A stretch of 24,930 bases of DNA, taken from positions 1 to 24,930 of the forward strand of contig JAURGS010000008.1 in NCBI GenBank assembly GCA_030833685.1, written 5' to 3'. Numbering within the stretch: position 1 is the stretch's first letter; each line of letters opens with the position of its first letter. Below are positions 8,110 through 15,421 of this stretch, piece by piece. The stretch comes from Rhodoferax sp. (GTDB taxonomy: Bacteria > Pseudomonadota > Gammaproteobacteria > Burkholderiales > Burkholderiaceae_C). The position numbers and the translations under genes are program-made. The notes beneath the pieces were generated by a model that worked only from the letters and a program-made list of their open reading frames with translations, had not been told where the DNA came from and did not search any database.

Positions 8110-9216
8110 TTAAATGCGCATGGGCATGACCACGTATTTGAAGTTGTCGTTGTCGGGGATGGTGATCAGCGCAGAGCCGTTGCCGTCTGCCAGTTCAATC
8201 TTCACCATGTCCTGGTGCATATTGGCCAGCACATCAATCAGGTAGGTGACGTTAAAGCCAATCTCGATGCTGTCGCCCGCGTAGTCAATATCGAGTTCGT
8301 CAACGGCCTCTTCCTGCTCTGCGTTGTTCGATGCGACGCGCAGCGTGCCGGGGTCCAGGTTCAGGCGAACGCCCTTGAATTTGTCGCTGGTGAGGATCGC
8401 TGTGCGCTGCAAGCTTGAGAGCAGCGCTGCGCGACCAAGCGTCAAACTGTTTTTCTGGTTTTTGGGGATCACGCGGTTGTAGTCCGGGAACTTGCCCTCG
8501 ACCAGCTTGGTGACAAATTCCATGCCCGCAAAATCAAAACGTGCCTGGTTGTTGGCAAATTGAATATGAATGGCCTCGTCGTTGTCCGATAGCAGGCGCT
8601 GCAATTCCAGCACTGTTTTTCGCGGCAGGATGACTTCCTGGCGCGGCACGTCCACCTCCAGCGCGGCGCTGGCAAAGGCCAGGCGGTGCCCATCGGTGGC
8701 CACCAGGCTCAGCCGCTTGCCTTCGACAACGAACAAAATACCGTTCAGGTAGTAGCGAATATCGTGCACCGCCATGGCAAAGGACACCTGAGCCAGCAGG
8801 GTTTTCAATGTTTTTTGCGGCACGCTGAACTTGGCACCGAAGTTGGCTGCCTCCTGAACCAGCGGAAAATCTTCAGCAGGCAGGGTTTGGAGCGTGAATT
8901 TGCTTTTGCCGCCCTTGAGGATAACTTTACCTTTGGCAGATTCGAGCGATACCACTTGATCAGAGGGCATGCTGCGCAGAATATCGATGAGCTTGCGCGC
9001 ACCCACCGTGGTGTTGAATTCGCCCGTGTCTCCACCGAGTTCGGCATGGGTTCGAATCTGGATCTCCAGATCGCTCGTGGTGAGTTGCAGGCTGGTGGCT
9101 GTTTTGCGGATCAGCACGTTGGCCAAGATTGGCAGGGTATGGCGACGCTCCACGATGCCGCAGACTGACTGCAGTACCGACTGCACTTTGTCTTGGGTCT
9201 CTTTGAAAACAATCAT
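8110..9216 (-). CDS. dnaN: DNA polymerase III beta subunit (sliding clamp)
   Basis: A protein of 368 residues, the standard clamp length with three similar domains of about 120 residues. The dimeric ring tethers polymerase III and other clamp-binding proteins to DNA, and its C-terminal residues (ending M-P-M-R-I) line the hydrophobic client-binding pocket. The N-terminus has the usual clamp pattern, with R-R-H-T-L-P-I-L-A-N near 26-35 and L-E-I-Q-I-R near 51. A purine-rich ribosome binding region (GGAAAGAAGGAAG) precedes the ATG at 9216. It lies 116 nt after dnaA. That gap holds no recognised box or terminator, so dnaA and dnaN are probably co-transcribed. Confidence 0.98.
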   Translation of the reverse strand: MIVFKETQDKVQSVLQSVCGIVERRHTLPILANVLIRKTATSLQLTTSDLEIQIRTHAELGGDTGEFNTTVGARKLIDILRSMPSDQVVSLESAKGKVILKGGKSKFTLQTLPAEDFPLVQEAANFGAKFSVPQKTLKTLLAQVSFAMAVHDIRYYLNGILFVVEGKRLSLVATDGHRLAFASAALEVDVPRQEVILPRKTVLELQRLLSDNDEAIHIQFANNQARFDFAGMEFVTKLVEGKFPDYNRVIPKNQKNSLTLGRAALLSSLQRTAILTSDKFKGVRLNLDPGTLRVASNNAEQEEAVDELDIDYAGDSIEIGFNVTYLIDVLANMHQDMVKIELADGNGSALITIPDNDNFKYVVMPMRI

Positions 9217-9332
9217 TTCTTCCTTCTTTCCTTTTTTGATCGCTTGTCAGGGGCGACACGAGGCTTTCGGCAAGGGCTTACAGCCCAAAGACACCATTTT
9301 CCCGCAAATACGCACGCCCAGCGGCGTCGCCC

Positions 9333-10739
9333 TCAGCCTTTCAGGGTTTGCTCCAGCACGTGAAGTTGTTGGTTGAGTTCGCTGTGCTGCTGGCGTTCGC
9401 CACCGATTTTTCGCACCGCGTGCAACACCGTGGTGTGGTCACGCCCGCCAAACATGTCGCCAATCTCGGGCAGACTTTTTTGCGTTAACTCCTTGGCCAG
9501 GTACATGGCAATCTGGCGCGGCCTGGCAATACTGGCTGGGCGCTTCTTGGAGTACATGTCGGCGATCTTGATCTTGTAAAAATCAGCCACAGTTTTTTGG
9601 ATGTTTTCGACCGAGATCTGCCGGTTTTGGATGGACAGCAGGTCGCGCAGGGCCTCGCGCGCCAGTGCGATCGAGACTTCTTTTTGGTTAAAACGCGAGT
9701 AAGCCAGAACTTTGCGCAAGGCGCCTTCGAGCTCACGCACGTTGGAGCGCACGTTTTTCGCCACAAAAAATGCGACCTCTTCGGGCATATTGGTTTGCTC
9801 GGCATTGGCCTTGTTGATCAGGATTGCCACCCGCATCTCCAGCTCTGGGGGCTCGATGGCCACGGTCAAGCCTGAGTCAAAGCGCGAAACCAGGCGCTCG
9901 TGAATGTCGGTCAGGCCCTTGGGGTAGGTGTCGCTGGTCATGATGATGTGAGACTTACGCGCCAGCAAGGCCTCAAAGGCGTTGAAGAACTCCTCCTGGG
10001 TGCGCTCTTTGTTGGCAAAGAACTGCACATCATCAATGAGCAGCAGGTCCAGCGAGTGGTAAAACGCCTTGAAGTCATCGAAAGTCTTACGCTGGTATGA
10101 CTTAACCACATCAGTCACAAACTGCTCAGCGTGAATGTAGAGAACCTTGGCCTGCGGGCGCCCGCTGAGCAAATGGTTGCCTACCGCGTGCATCAGGTGG
10201 GTCTTGCCCAGCCCAACGCCACCGTAGATGAACAGTGGGTTGTAAAGGTGGCCTGGCATACCCGCCACGTGCATGGCAGCAGCCCGCGCCATGCGGTTGG
10301 CCGTACCCTCGACCAGGGTGTCAAAGGTCAGGGCCGCGTTGAGGCGGTGGCTGGGCAGGTCCGTGCTTCGCCGCTCGCCCGGCTTGGCACTTGCGAGCAA
10401 TTCAATCTCTGGGTTCACGGGCACACGCCCTGGGGGGCGAGGGTCCTTGGCTGCGAGGGATAGCTCGAGCTGCACGGGCTGGCCAATGATCCGGTTAATG
10501 ACAGCACTGAGCCGGGCGGCATACTGCGCCCGTACCCAGTCCAGCTTGAAGCGGTTAGCGACCAACAGCGTGATTTTTGAAAAATCTTCGGCGACTTCAA
10601 CCCTCAGGGGCCGAATCCAGGTCTGAAACTGCTGTTCAGGTATTTCCTGGGCCAGTTGGTCCAAGCATTCTTGCCAAAAATCGTGCCCAATCGCCCTCTC
10701 GCCGGCTGGCGCTGGGCTGGAATCTTGTCCCTCACTCAT
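9333..10739 (-). CDS. dnaA: Chromosomal replication initiator protein DnaA
   Basis: A protein of 468 residues. DnaA binds 9-bp boxes at oriC, forms an ATP-dependent filament and melts the origin. Domain I at the N-terminus (F-W-x-x-C-L-x-x-L near 21) is followed by a short proline-rich linker (about 98-130). The AAA+ domain has Walker A G-G-V-G-L-G-K-T at 173-180 and a Walker B L-L-I-D-D-V-Q-F. The C-terminal DNA-binding domain has the DnaA signature G-R-D-H-T-T-V-L-H-A at 432-441. The ATG at 10739 has no clear Shine-Dalgarno. A promoter at 10784-10812 overlaps a DnaA box, and a second near-consensus box lies in the short leader, which points to autoregulation. Confidence 0.99.
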   Translation of the reverse strand: MSEGQDSSPAPAGERAIGHDFWQECLDQLAQEIPEQQFQTWIRPLRVEVAEDFSKITLLVANRFKLDWVRAQYAARLSAVINRIIGQPVQLELSLAAKDPRPPGRVPVNPEIELLASAKPGERRSTDLPSHRLNAALTFDTLVEGTANRMARAAAMHVAGMPGHLYNPLFIYGGVGLGKTHLMHAVGNHLLSGRPQAKVLYIHAEQFVTDVVKSYQRKTFDDFKAFYHSLDLLLIDDVQFFANKERTQEEFFNAFEALLARKSHIIMTSDTYPKGLTDIHERLVSRFDSGLTVAIEPPELEMRVAILINKANAEQTNMPEEVAFFVAKNVRSNVRELEGALRKVLAYSRFNQKEVSIALAREALRDLLSIQNRQISVENIQKTVADFYKIKIADMYSKKRPASIARPRQIAMYLAKELTQKSLPEIGDMFGGRDHTTVLHAVRKIGGERQQHSELNQQLHVLEQTLKG

Positions 10740-10752
10740 GTTTTTATGGATT

Positions 10753-10761
10753 TGTGGATAT
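10753..10761 (-). promoter_or_regulatory. DnaA box (8 of 9)
   Basis: On the minus strand it reads ATATCCACA, one mismatch from TTATCCACA. It lies within the dnaA leader, 14 nt upstream of the start codon, where bound DnaA could limit its own expression. Confidence 0.65.
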
Positions 10762-10783
10762 TTTGACGTTAACAGGGTCGGGA

Positions 10784-10812
10784 ATTGTAATTTATCAAAA
10801 GCTTATCCACAA
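10784..10812 (-). promoter_or_regulatory. dnaA promoter
   Basis: On the minus strand, TTGTGG (-35, 10812-10807), a 17-bp spacer and TACAAT (-10, 10789-10784) form a credible sigma-70 promoter. Transcription would begin about 35-40 nt before the dnaA ATG. The -35 hexamer lies within the consensus DnaA box at 10803-10811, so DnaA binding there should compete with RNA polymerase. Confidence 0.65.
10803..10811 (+). promoter_or_regulatory. DnaA box (perfect consensus)
   Basis: TTATCCACA, the strongest class of DnaA binding site. It overlaps the -35 of the dnaA promoter and lies in the AT-rich part of the intergenic region. Confidence 0.85.
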
Positions 10813-10840
10813 AAGGGAAAACCCTAGCTTGACGCCTTTA

Positions 10841-10875
10841 CAGGGCTTGCTAGGTGTTGGGCCCTCAGGGCTTGC
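10841..10875. repeat. 10-bp direct repeat in the origin region
   Basis: CAGGGCTTGC occurs at 10841-10850 and again at 10866-10875, start to start 25 bp, between the DnaA boxes. The second copy sits inside the small palindrome GCCCTCAGGGC. It could be an iteron-like protein site or chance. Confidence 0.5.
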
Positions 10876-10886
10876 CGGGCACTGAT

Positions 10887-10895
10887 TCTGGATAA
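10887..10895 (-). promoter_or_regulatory. DnaA box (8 of 9)
   Basis: On the minus strand it reads TTATCCAGA, one mismatch from consensus at position 8. It lies 3 bp from the left arm of the long inverted repeat at 10899-10930. Confidence 0.5.
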
Positions 10896-10898
10896 ATT

Positions 10899-10930
10899 CG
10901 CCCCAGGTTTGCTGCGGCAGACCTGGGGCG
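10899..10930. repeat. Perfect 10-bp inverted repeat upstream of rpmH
   Basis: CGCCCCAGGT (10899-10908) and ACCTGGGGCG (10921-10930) are exact reverse complements around a 12-nt centre. Neither strand has a following T tract, so an intrinsic terminator is unlikely. The right arm covers the place where the -35 of the rpmH promoter should be, which suits an operator or an origin-bound protein site. An RNA hairpin is also possible. Confidence 0.7.
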
Positions 10931-10940
10931 GGCGAAAGTT

Positions 10941-10949
10941 TGCGATAAT
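10941..10949 (+). promoter_or_regulatory. Extended -10 of the rpmH promoter
   Basis: TGCGATAAT matches the extended -10 pattern (TG-N-TATAAT with one hexamer mismatch). No good -35 lies 16-18 bp upstream, which is tolerable for an extended -10. Transcription would start about 100 nt before rpmH. The -10 sits inside an 11-bp palindrome, GCGAT-A-ATCGC (10942-10952). Confidence 0.55.
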
Positions 10950-11040
10950 CGCGGGTTCGCCGAATTGATTGGCTGAAAAACTCAAGCTCCTGCGGCCCCA
11001 AAAGCGGTGTGCTGGCAGCCCGAGTGCCGTAACTGCGCAA

Positions 11041-11045
11041 AAGGA
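11041..11045 (+). promoter_or_regulatory. Ribosome binding site of rpmH
   Basis: AAGGA lies 8 nt before the rpmH ATG and fixes the start of this short gene. Confidence 0.75.
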
Positions 11046-11053
11046 TTTCAGAT

Positions 11054-11188
11054 ATGAAACGCACCTACCAACCTTCGAAGATTCGCCGTGCGCGCACGCA
11101 CGGGTTTTTGGTCCGCATGAAAACCCGTGGTGGGCGTGCTGTGATCAATGCTCGCCGTGCCAAGGGCCGCAAACGCCTGGCTGTCTAA
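11054..11188 (+). CDS. rpmH: 50S ribosomal protein L34
   Basis: A 44-residue very basic protein of typical L34 length: it opens M-K-R-T-Y-Q-P-S, has R-R-A-R-T-H-G-F in the middle and ends K-R-L-A-V. L34 binds 23S rRNA in the large subunit. The ATG is preceded by AAGGA at 8 nt. It is the first gene of the plus-strand rpmH-rnpA-yidD-yidC cluster, transcribed away from dnaA, and should be driven by the extended -10 at 10941-10949. A longer overlapping frame across this gene is not real. Confidence 0.98.
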   Translation: MKRTYQPSKIRRARTHGFLVRMKTRGGRAVINARRAKGRKRLAV

Positions 11189-11217
11189 TCCCTGAGGCGA
11201 CCAAGCCGCCGTCTGGT

Positions 11218-11604
11218 TTGAATCGCCTGCAAAGCCGATCCCAGTTTCAGGCTGTGCTTGACGGCCCGATACGGGCTCGATCAGCACACTTCAGCCTGCA
11301 TGGCCTGCAGTTGCCGGCCGCCCAGGCCGAGATCACGGGGTTGTTTGCAGGCTCGGACGTCTGGATTGGCGCCATGGTGCCCAAGCGCTGGGCGCGCCGG
11401 GCGGTCACTCGAAACACCATCAAACGTCAAATTTACGCTGTGAGTCGCGCTTCATTAGCCCAGTCCAAGCCCGCTGCTTATGTGGTTCGGCTGCGCTCAG
11501 GTTTGGATCCGGCACGCTTTTTCAGTGCCAGCTCCATGGCCTTAAAGCAAGCGATGCGCACTGAGTTGCTCTCGCTGTTCACTGAGAACGGGGCCTTGGC
11601 ATGA
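11218..11604 (+). CDS. rnpA: Ribonuclease P protein component
   Basis: Codes for 128 residues when started at the TTG at 11218, 29 nt after rpmH. That start gives M-N-R-L-Q-S-R-S-Q-F-Q, the expected RnpA opening (L-x-x-R-x-x-F). Longer in-frame starts would run back through rpmH and are rejected. The RNase P protein helps the catalytic RNA process the 5' ends of pre-tRNAs. The hallmark basic helix is visible as K-R-W-A-R-R-A-V-T-R-N-T-I-K-R, close to the family's R-N-x-x-K-R motif. No convincing ribosome binding site precedes the TTG, so translation may be coupled to rpmH. Its stop overlaps the yidD ATG by 4 nt. Confidence 0.93.
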   Translation: MNRLQSRSQFQAVLDGPIRARSAHFSLHGLQLPAAQAEITGLFAGSDVWIGAMVPKRWARRAVTRNTIKRQIYAVSRASLAQSKPAAYVVRLRSGLDPARFFSASSMALKQAMRTELLSLFTENGALA

Positions 11605-11888
11605 TGGTGCGTTTGCTCACCGGTGGTGTTCGGATTTACCGTTTGCTCTTTAGTGCCTGGCTGGGCGCGTCCTGCCGCTTCGAGCCCACCTGCTCGGTGT
11701 ACGCCACCGAGGCGCTGGAGCGTCACGGTGCCGCCCGCGGCAGCTACCTGACCCTCAGGCGGATTGCACGTTGCCAGCCTTGGTGCCAGGGCGGCCATGA
11801 TCCTGTACCTGCCATCAGCCCAGTGCAGTCCGGTGCCCCGGGTTGGCGCGCCCTGCTGCGCTCCCATCATCAGAAGAATTCCTCATGA
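11601..11888 (+). CDS. yidD: Membrane protein insertion efficiency factor YidD
   Basis: A 95-residue protein. It carries the YidD core C-R-F-E-P-T-C-S-x-Y-A near residues 25-36, preceded by an amphipathic or hydrophobic helix (R-I-Y-R-L-L-F-S-A-W-L-G), and a third cysteine region with the G-G-H-D-P-V-P motif near 64. YidD is a small inner-membrane-associated protein that helps YidC-dependent insertion. Its ATG overlaps the rnpA stop and its own stop overlaps the yidC ATG, both as ATGA, so the three are translationally coupled. The C-terminal tail after the G-H-D-P motif is polar and not conserved. Confidence 0.95.
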   Translation: MMVRLLTGGVRIYRLLFSAWLGASCRFEPTCSVYATEALERHGAARGSYLTLRRIARCQPWCQGGHDPVPAISPVQSGAPGWRALLRSHHQKNSS

Positions 11889-13615
11889 ACGACATTCGCC
11901 GAACCATTTTGTGGGTGATTTTTGGTTTTTCCGCAGTAATGCTGTGGGACCAATGGCAAATACATAACGGCCGCCAGGCCACTTTTTTCCCAGGTGCCAC
12001 GCCGCGCGTCGAGCAGTCGGCTGAGAGCGGCCGGCCTTCCGATGTGCCCAGCGCCGTGCCGCCTGCTGGCAATGCGTCTGTGCCCACGGCCTCCGCTTCG
12101 GCTTCGGCCATCGCTGCTGCCACCGGTACCAGTCAGCAGAGCTCGGGCGCACCAGCGCCTGTGCGTGAACAGGTGATGGTGCAGACCGATGTGCTCAAGC
12201 TCACCTTTGACACCCAAGGCGCATCGTTGATTCGGGCCGAGCTGCTTAACATTGCCGACCGCGATGACAAGCGACGCAACTTTGTTTTACTCGATGACAG
12301 CAAAAACCTTATTTATCTGGCGCAATCCGGGCTGATCTCGGCCGCACCTGGGGCGGCTTTGCCCACGCACAAAACGCCGATGCGGCTGGTCAGCTCCGAG
12401 CTGGAGCTCAAGTCTGGACAAAACCAGTTGACGGTTCGCTTCGAGTCTGAAAGTGTCGGTGGCGTCAAGCTGGCCAAGGTCTTTACCTTGACGCGTGGCA
12501 GTTACACCCTGGCAGTCGACCATGAGGTGATCAACCAGAGCAACGCGCCGGTTCGACCACAACTTTATTTGCAACTCGTGCGAGATGGCAACAAGCCGCC
12601 GGGGGAGTCGTCCTTTTACTTCACCTTCACCGGGCCTGCGGTTTATACCGAGGCGCAAAAGTACCAGAAGGTGGAGTTTCAGGATATTGAAAAGAACAAA
12701 GTCGATATCGAAAAGTCCGCCACCGACGGTTATGTGGCCATGGTGCAGCATTACTTTGCCAGTGCCTGGTTGCTCGCAGATGGCATCTCCCGGGACATCT
12801 TCACCCGCAAAGTGGACACCAATCTTTATGCCGTGGGCATGATCTCGCCGCTTCAGGAGCTTGCAACTGGTGCCAGCCAGACGGTCAAGGCGCGGCTTTT
12901 CATCGGGCCTCAGGTCGAAAAAACTTTGGAGACCCTGGCCCCGGGCATGGAGTTGCTCAAAGACTACGGCTGGCTGACCGTGCTGGCTAAGCCGCTGTAT
13001 TGGTTGCTCGACCAGTTACACCGATTCTTGCAAAACTGGGGCTGGGCCATCGTGGCACTGGTGGTGGTGCTCAAGTTGGCGTTTTATTGGCTCAACGCCA
13101 AAGCCTATGCCAGCATGGCCAAAATGAAGGCGGTGAATCCGCGCGTCACGGAAATGCGCGAGCGGCTCAAGGACAACCCGCAACAAATGCAGCAGGAAAT
13201 GATGCGCATTTACCGCGAGGAGAAGGTCAACCCCATGGGGGGCTGTCTGCCGATCATGATCCAGATTCCGGTGTTTATTGCACTGTACTGGGTGTTGCTG
13301 TCCAGCGTTGAGATGCGCAATGCGCCCTGGGTGGGATGGATTCACGATCTCTCGGTGCCCGACCCCTACTTTGTTTTGCCGCTGGTCATGACCCTGACAA
13401 CCGTGGTACAGACTTCGCTTAACCCGGTGCCACCAGACCCGATGCAGGCCAAGCTGATGTGGTTCATGCCACTGGCCTTTAGCGTCATGTTTTTCTTCTT
13501 TCCGGCGGGTCTGGTGCTGTACTGGATCACCAACAATGTCTTGTCGATTGCCCAGCAATGGGTTATTAACACCCGCATGGGCGTGCCGCCCAAATTTCAC
13601 TTGCCTAAGTTTTAA
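11885..13615 (+). CDS. yidC: Membrane protein insertase YidC (Oxa1 family)
   Basis: Codes for 576 residues from the ATG at 11885, which overlaps the yidD stop; an in-frame extension upstream runs into yidD and is rejected. The N-terminus M-N-D-I-R-R-T-I-L-W is the usual YidC start, followed by the first membrane helix and an Ala/Ser-rich linker (about 40-100). A large periplasmic beta domain occupies about 100-350. The conserved C-terminal insertase region starts near residue 380, with the N-P-M-G-G-C-L-P loop, I-P-V-F-I-A-L-Y helix and hydrophobic F-F-F-F-P-A-G-L-V-L-Y-W block. YidC inserts and folds inner-membrane proteins, alone or with Sec. The gene after it is not mnmE, the usual neighbour, but a signalling gene. 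Confidence 0.98.
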   Translation: MNDIRRTILWVIFGFSAVMLWDQWQIHNGRQATFFPGATPRVEQSAESGRPSDVPSAVPPAGNASVPTASASASAIAAATGTSQQSSGAPAPVREQVMVQTDVLKLTFDTQGASLIRAELLNIADRDDKRRNFVLLDDSKNLIYLAQSGLISAAPGAALPTHKTPMRLVSSELELKSGQNQLTVRFESESVGGVKLAKVFTLTRGSYTLAVDHEVINQSNAPVRPQLYLQLVRDGNKPPGESSFYFTFTGPAVYTEAQKYQKVEFQDIEKNKVDIEKSATDGYVAMVQHYFASAWLLADGISRDIFTRKVDTNLYAVGMISPLQELATGASQTVKARLFIGPQVEKTLETLAPGMELLKDYGWLTVLAKPLYWLLDQLHRFLQNWGWAIVALVVVLKLAFYWLNAKAYASMAKMKAVNPRVTEMRERLKDNPQQMQQEMMRIYREEKVNPMGGCLPIMIQIPVFIALYWVLLSSVEMRNAPWVGWIHDLSVPDPYFVLPLVMTLTTVVQTSLNPVPPDPMQAKLMWFMPLAFSVMFFFFPAGLVLYWITNNVLSIAQQWVINTRMGVPPKFHLPKF

Positions 13616-13624
13616 CACTGGGGT

Positions 13625-13646
13625 GCGCGCCGCCACAGTGGCGCGC
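13625..13646. other. 7-bp GC hairpin after yidC
   Basis: GCGCGCC and GGCGCGC flank an 8-nt loop 9 nt after the yidC stop. No T tract follows, so termination would be partial at best. It marks the junction between yidC and the inserted signalling gene. Confidence 0.35.
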
Positions 13647-13694
13647 GCAGTGATCTTGGGTGAATATCAGAGTGATTTTGGCTACACTGCTTCG

Positions 13695-15419
13695 GTGATA
13701 AGAGCAGTTTTTTGTCGACGATGGCGATCCGCTTGGGCTCTGGGTCTGTTGACGCTGACCTGTCTGTGCGGCCTGGTGGGCGCGGCAAAAGGGCAAACCG
13801 CGCCCGAGCGCACACGCGTTACGGTGCAGCTGAACTGGAAACACCAATTCGAGTTTGCTGCTTTCTATGCCGCCAAGGCCCAGGGTTTTTATGCCGCTGC
13901 CGGTCTGGATGTCGAGGTCAAGCAAGCCAGTGTTGGCACGCAGGTCACCAACGAGGTGATCGCACACCGGGCCGATTTCGGAGTCGGTAACTCTTCGCTC
14001 TTGCTTGATCGGGTTCAGGGCGAGCCGGTTGTTGTGCTTGCCGCTTTGATGCAGCAGTCCCCCATTGCGCTCATGGCGCGTCGCGATAAGGGTATGCGCA
14101 GCGTGAAAGACCTGGCGGGCAAAACCGTGATGGTGCCACCGCATGCTTTTGATGAAGTTCGCGCATTCGTCAGCGCCTCCGGATTGGACCCGAACGATTT
14201 GCGTTACGTGCCGATGAGCTCAACCGATGTCAAAGAGCGCCTGCGTACAGCGGACGCCACCGAGATCTACACCACCAACGAAGGCTTTTTGGCGCGCAGC
14301 GAGCCCAATGAGTACCTGATCTGGCCCACCCGCAGCGCAGGCTTGGAGTTCTACGGTAATGTGCTTTTCACCAGCCAGTATTTGATTAAGACGGCACCCG
14401 ATCTGGTGCACAAATTTCGTAATGCAACCTTGGAGGGTTTGCGCTATGCAATGCAGTATCCAGAGGAGGTCAGTGATTTGATTTTGTCCCTGTACAACAC
14501 GCAGGGTAAGTCGCGAGAACATTTGTTGTTTGAGGCGCAGGAAATCAAGGCGGGCAACTTGGGCCATTTTGTCGACGATGGCTATATGAGTGAGAACCGG
14601 TGGACGTTGATTGCCAAAACCTATCAAAACCTCGGCCTGACGCCTGATTCCGCAGTGCCGGCTGATTTCATTTATGTCGGGGATGTGGCTGGCTACAAGT
14701 TTGAGAATTTGATCAAGATTTTGGTGCTGGCGTTGGTGGGTACCGTGCTGATTCTGGCTGTGGCCGCTTACATTGTTTTACTGAATCGTCGCCTTCAACG
14801 CAGCGTATCCGAGCTCAGCCACGCCAACGCCGCTTTGGCGCACATGGCGCTACATGACCCGCTGACCAAGACGGCGAACCGCACGCTTTTTGAGCAACAT
14901 TTACAAAAAAGCCTGGAGCTGGCCAAACGCAACCACTCCCAGCTGGCTCTGCTGTTGGTTGACGTCGACAAGTTCAAGCAGATCAACGACACACACGGCC
15001 ACGCGGTGGGCGACTTGGTGCTCAAGGCCGTCGCTGACCGGCTGCGAGACCATGTGCGCCACGCCGACATCGTGGCGCGCCTGGGCGGCGACGAATTTGT
15101 GGTGTTGCTGCCAGAGGTCGCCAACGAGCAAGGCGCTTTGCAACTGGCCAAACATCTGCGTGAGCAGGTTTACCTGCCAATTGTGGACGGCGTTCGCGTA
15201 TTTCGCGTGACGCTCAGTATTGGCGTGGCGCTCTATCCGCAGCACGGGGCGGATGCCACTGCCCTTATGCAGGCTGCTGATTTGGCGATGTACAAGGTTA
15301 AAAGCGGTCAGCTGGGACAGGTTTCCTTGGCGCGCTCGCCCGCTGCAAGGCCCGCAGGTTTTGCGGCCGGCGCGCCCCGCCCACCCGAGTCGGCAGCAGA
15401 TTCACCTATGGTGAGTTGA
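13695..15419 (+). CDS. Periplasmic NMT1/THI5-like binding domain fused to a GGDEF diguanylate cyclase
   Basis: Codes for 574 residues from a GTG at 13695, chosen because it gives a clean signal peptide: basic C-R-R-W-R-S, a hydrophobic core, and a cleavage region near G-A-A-K-G. Residues about 38-320 resemble NMT1/THI5-type substrate-binding proteins (Q-L-N-W-K-H-Q-F-E-F-A-A-F-Y, then G-F-Y-A-A-A-G-L-D-V). One membrane helix lies at about 336-362, then a short coiled linker and a GGDEF domain. G-G-D-E-F is at 464-468, with the inhibitory-site motif R-H-A-D correctly placed five residues before it, and the metal-binding D-V-D-K-F-K is present. It should make cyclic-di-GMP in response to a small periplasmic ligand, possibly a pyrimidine or other NMT1-type ligand. 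It sits between yidC and mnmE, with mnmE only 2 nt downstream. An in-frame ORF extends upstream into yidC but is not credible. Confidence 0.88.
   Translation: MIRAVFCRRWRSAWALGLLTLTCLCGLVGAAKGQTAPERTRVTVQLNWKHQFEFAAFYAAKAQGFYAAAGLDVEVKQASVGTQVTNEVIAHRADFGVGNSSLLLDRVQGEPVVVLAALMQQSPIALMARRDKGMRSVKDLAGKTVMVPPHAFDEVRAFVSASGLDPNDLRYVPMSSTDVKERLRTADATEIYTTNEGFLARSEPNEYLIWPTRSAGLEFYGNVLFTSQYLIKTAPDLVHKFRNATLEGLRYAMQYPEEVSDLILSLYNTQGKSREHLLFEAQEIKAGNLGHFVDDGYMSENRWTLIAKTYQNLGLTPDSAVPADFIYVGDVAGYKFENLIKILVLALVGTVLILAVAAYIVLLNRRLQRSVSELSHANAALAHMALHDPLTKTANRTLFEQHLQKSLELAKRNHSQLALLLVDVDKFKQINDTHGHAVGDLVLKAVADRLRDHVRHADIVARLGGDEFVVLLPEVANEQGALQLAKHLREQVYLPIVDGVRVFRVTLSIGVALYPQHGADATALMQAADLAMYKVKSGQLGQVSLARSPAARPAGFAAGAPRPPESAADSPMVS
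15410..15415 (+). promoter_or_regulatory. Ribosome binding site deciding the mnmE start
   Basis: GGTGAG lies 6 nt before the GTG at 15422 and inside the last codons of the GGDEF gene. It leaves no space for the in-frame TTG at 15416, so GTG is the better start. Confidence 0.6.
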
Positions 15420-15421
15420 GC

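Larger units (their letters stand above)
10740..11053. other. Probable replication origin (oriC), dnaA-rpmH intergenic region
   Basis: A 314-nt gene-free region between divergent dnaA and rpmH, the usual origin location in many Proteobacteria of this gene order. Its dnaA-proximal part (about 10741-10830) is visibly AT-rich compared with its surroundings. It holds one consensus DnaA box and two with one mismatch, promoters facing both ways, a 10-bp direct repeat, and several inverted repeats. These include CCTAGC at 10823-10828 with GCTAGG at 10849-10854, and the 10-bp arms at 10899-10930. Three boxes is few for an oriC, so further degenerate sites probably exist or part of the origin lies elsewhere. 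Origin function is inferred from position and boxes. Confidence 0.75.

Noticed and set aside
10829..10856. TTGACG with a TAGGTG 16 bp later, plus strand, in the origin region
   Set aside because: The -10 is poor, and the extended -10 at 10941-10949 is a better rpmH promoter.
10969..11217. In-frame upstream extension of rnpA across rpmH
   Set aside because: It would read through rpmH in another frame and add residues unlike RnpA. The family's N-terminus begins at the TTG at 11218.
11843..11884. In-frame upstream extension of yidC
   Set aside because: It overlaps the end of yidD and precedes the canonical M-N-D-I-R-R-T YidC start.
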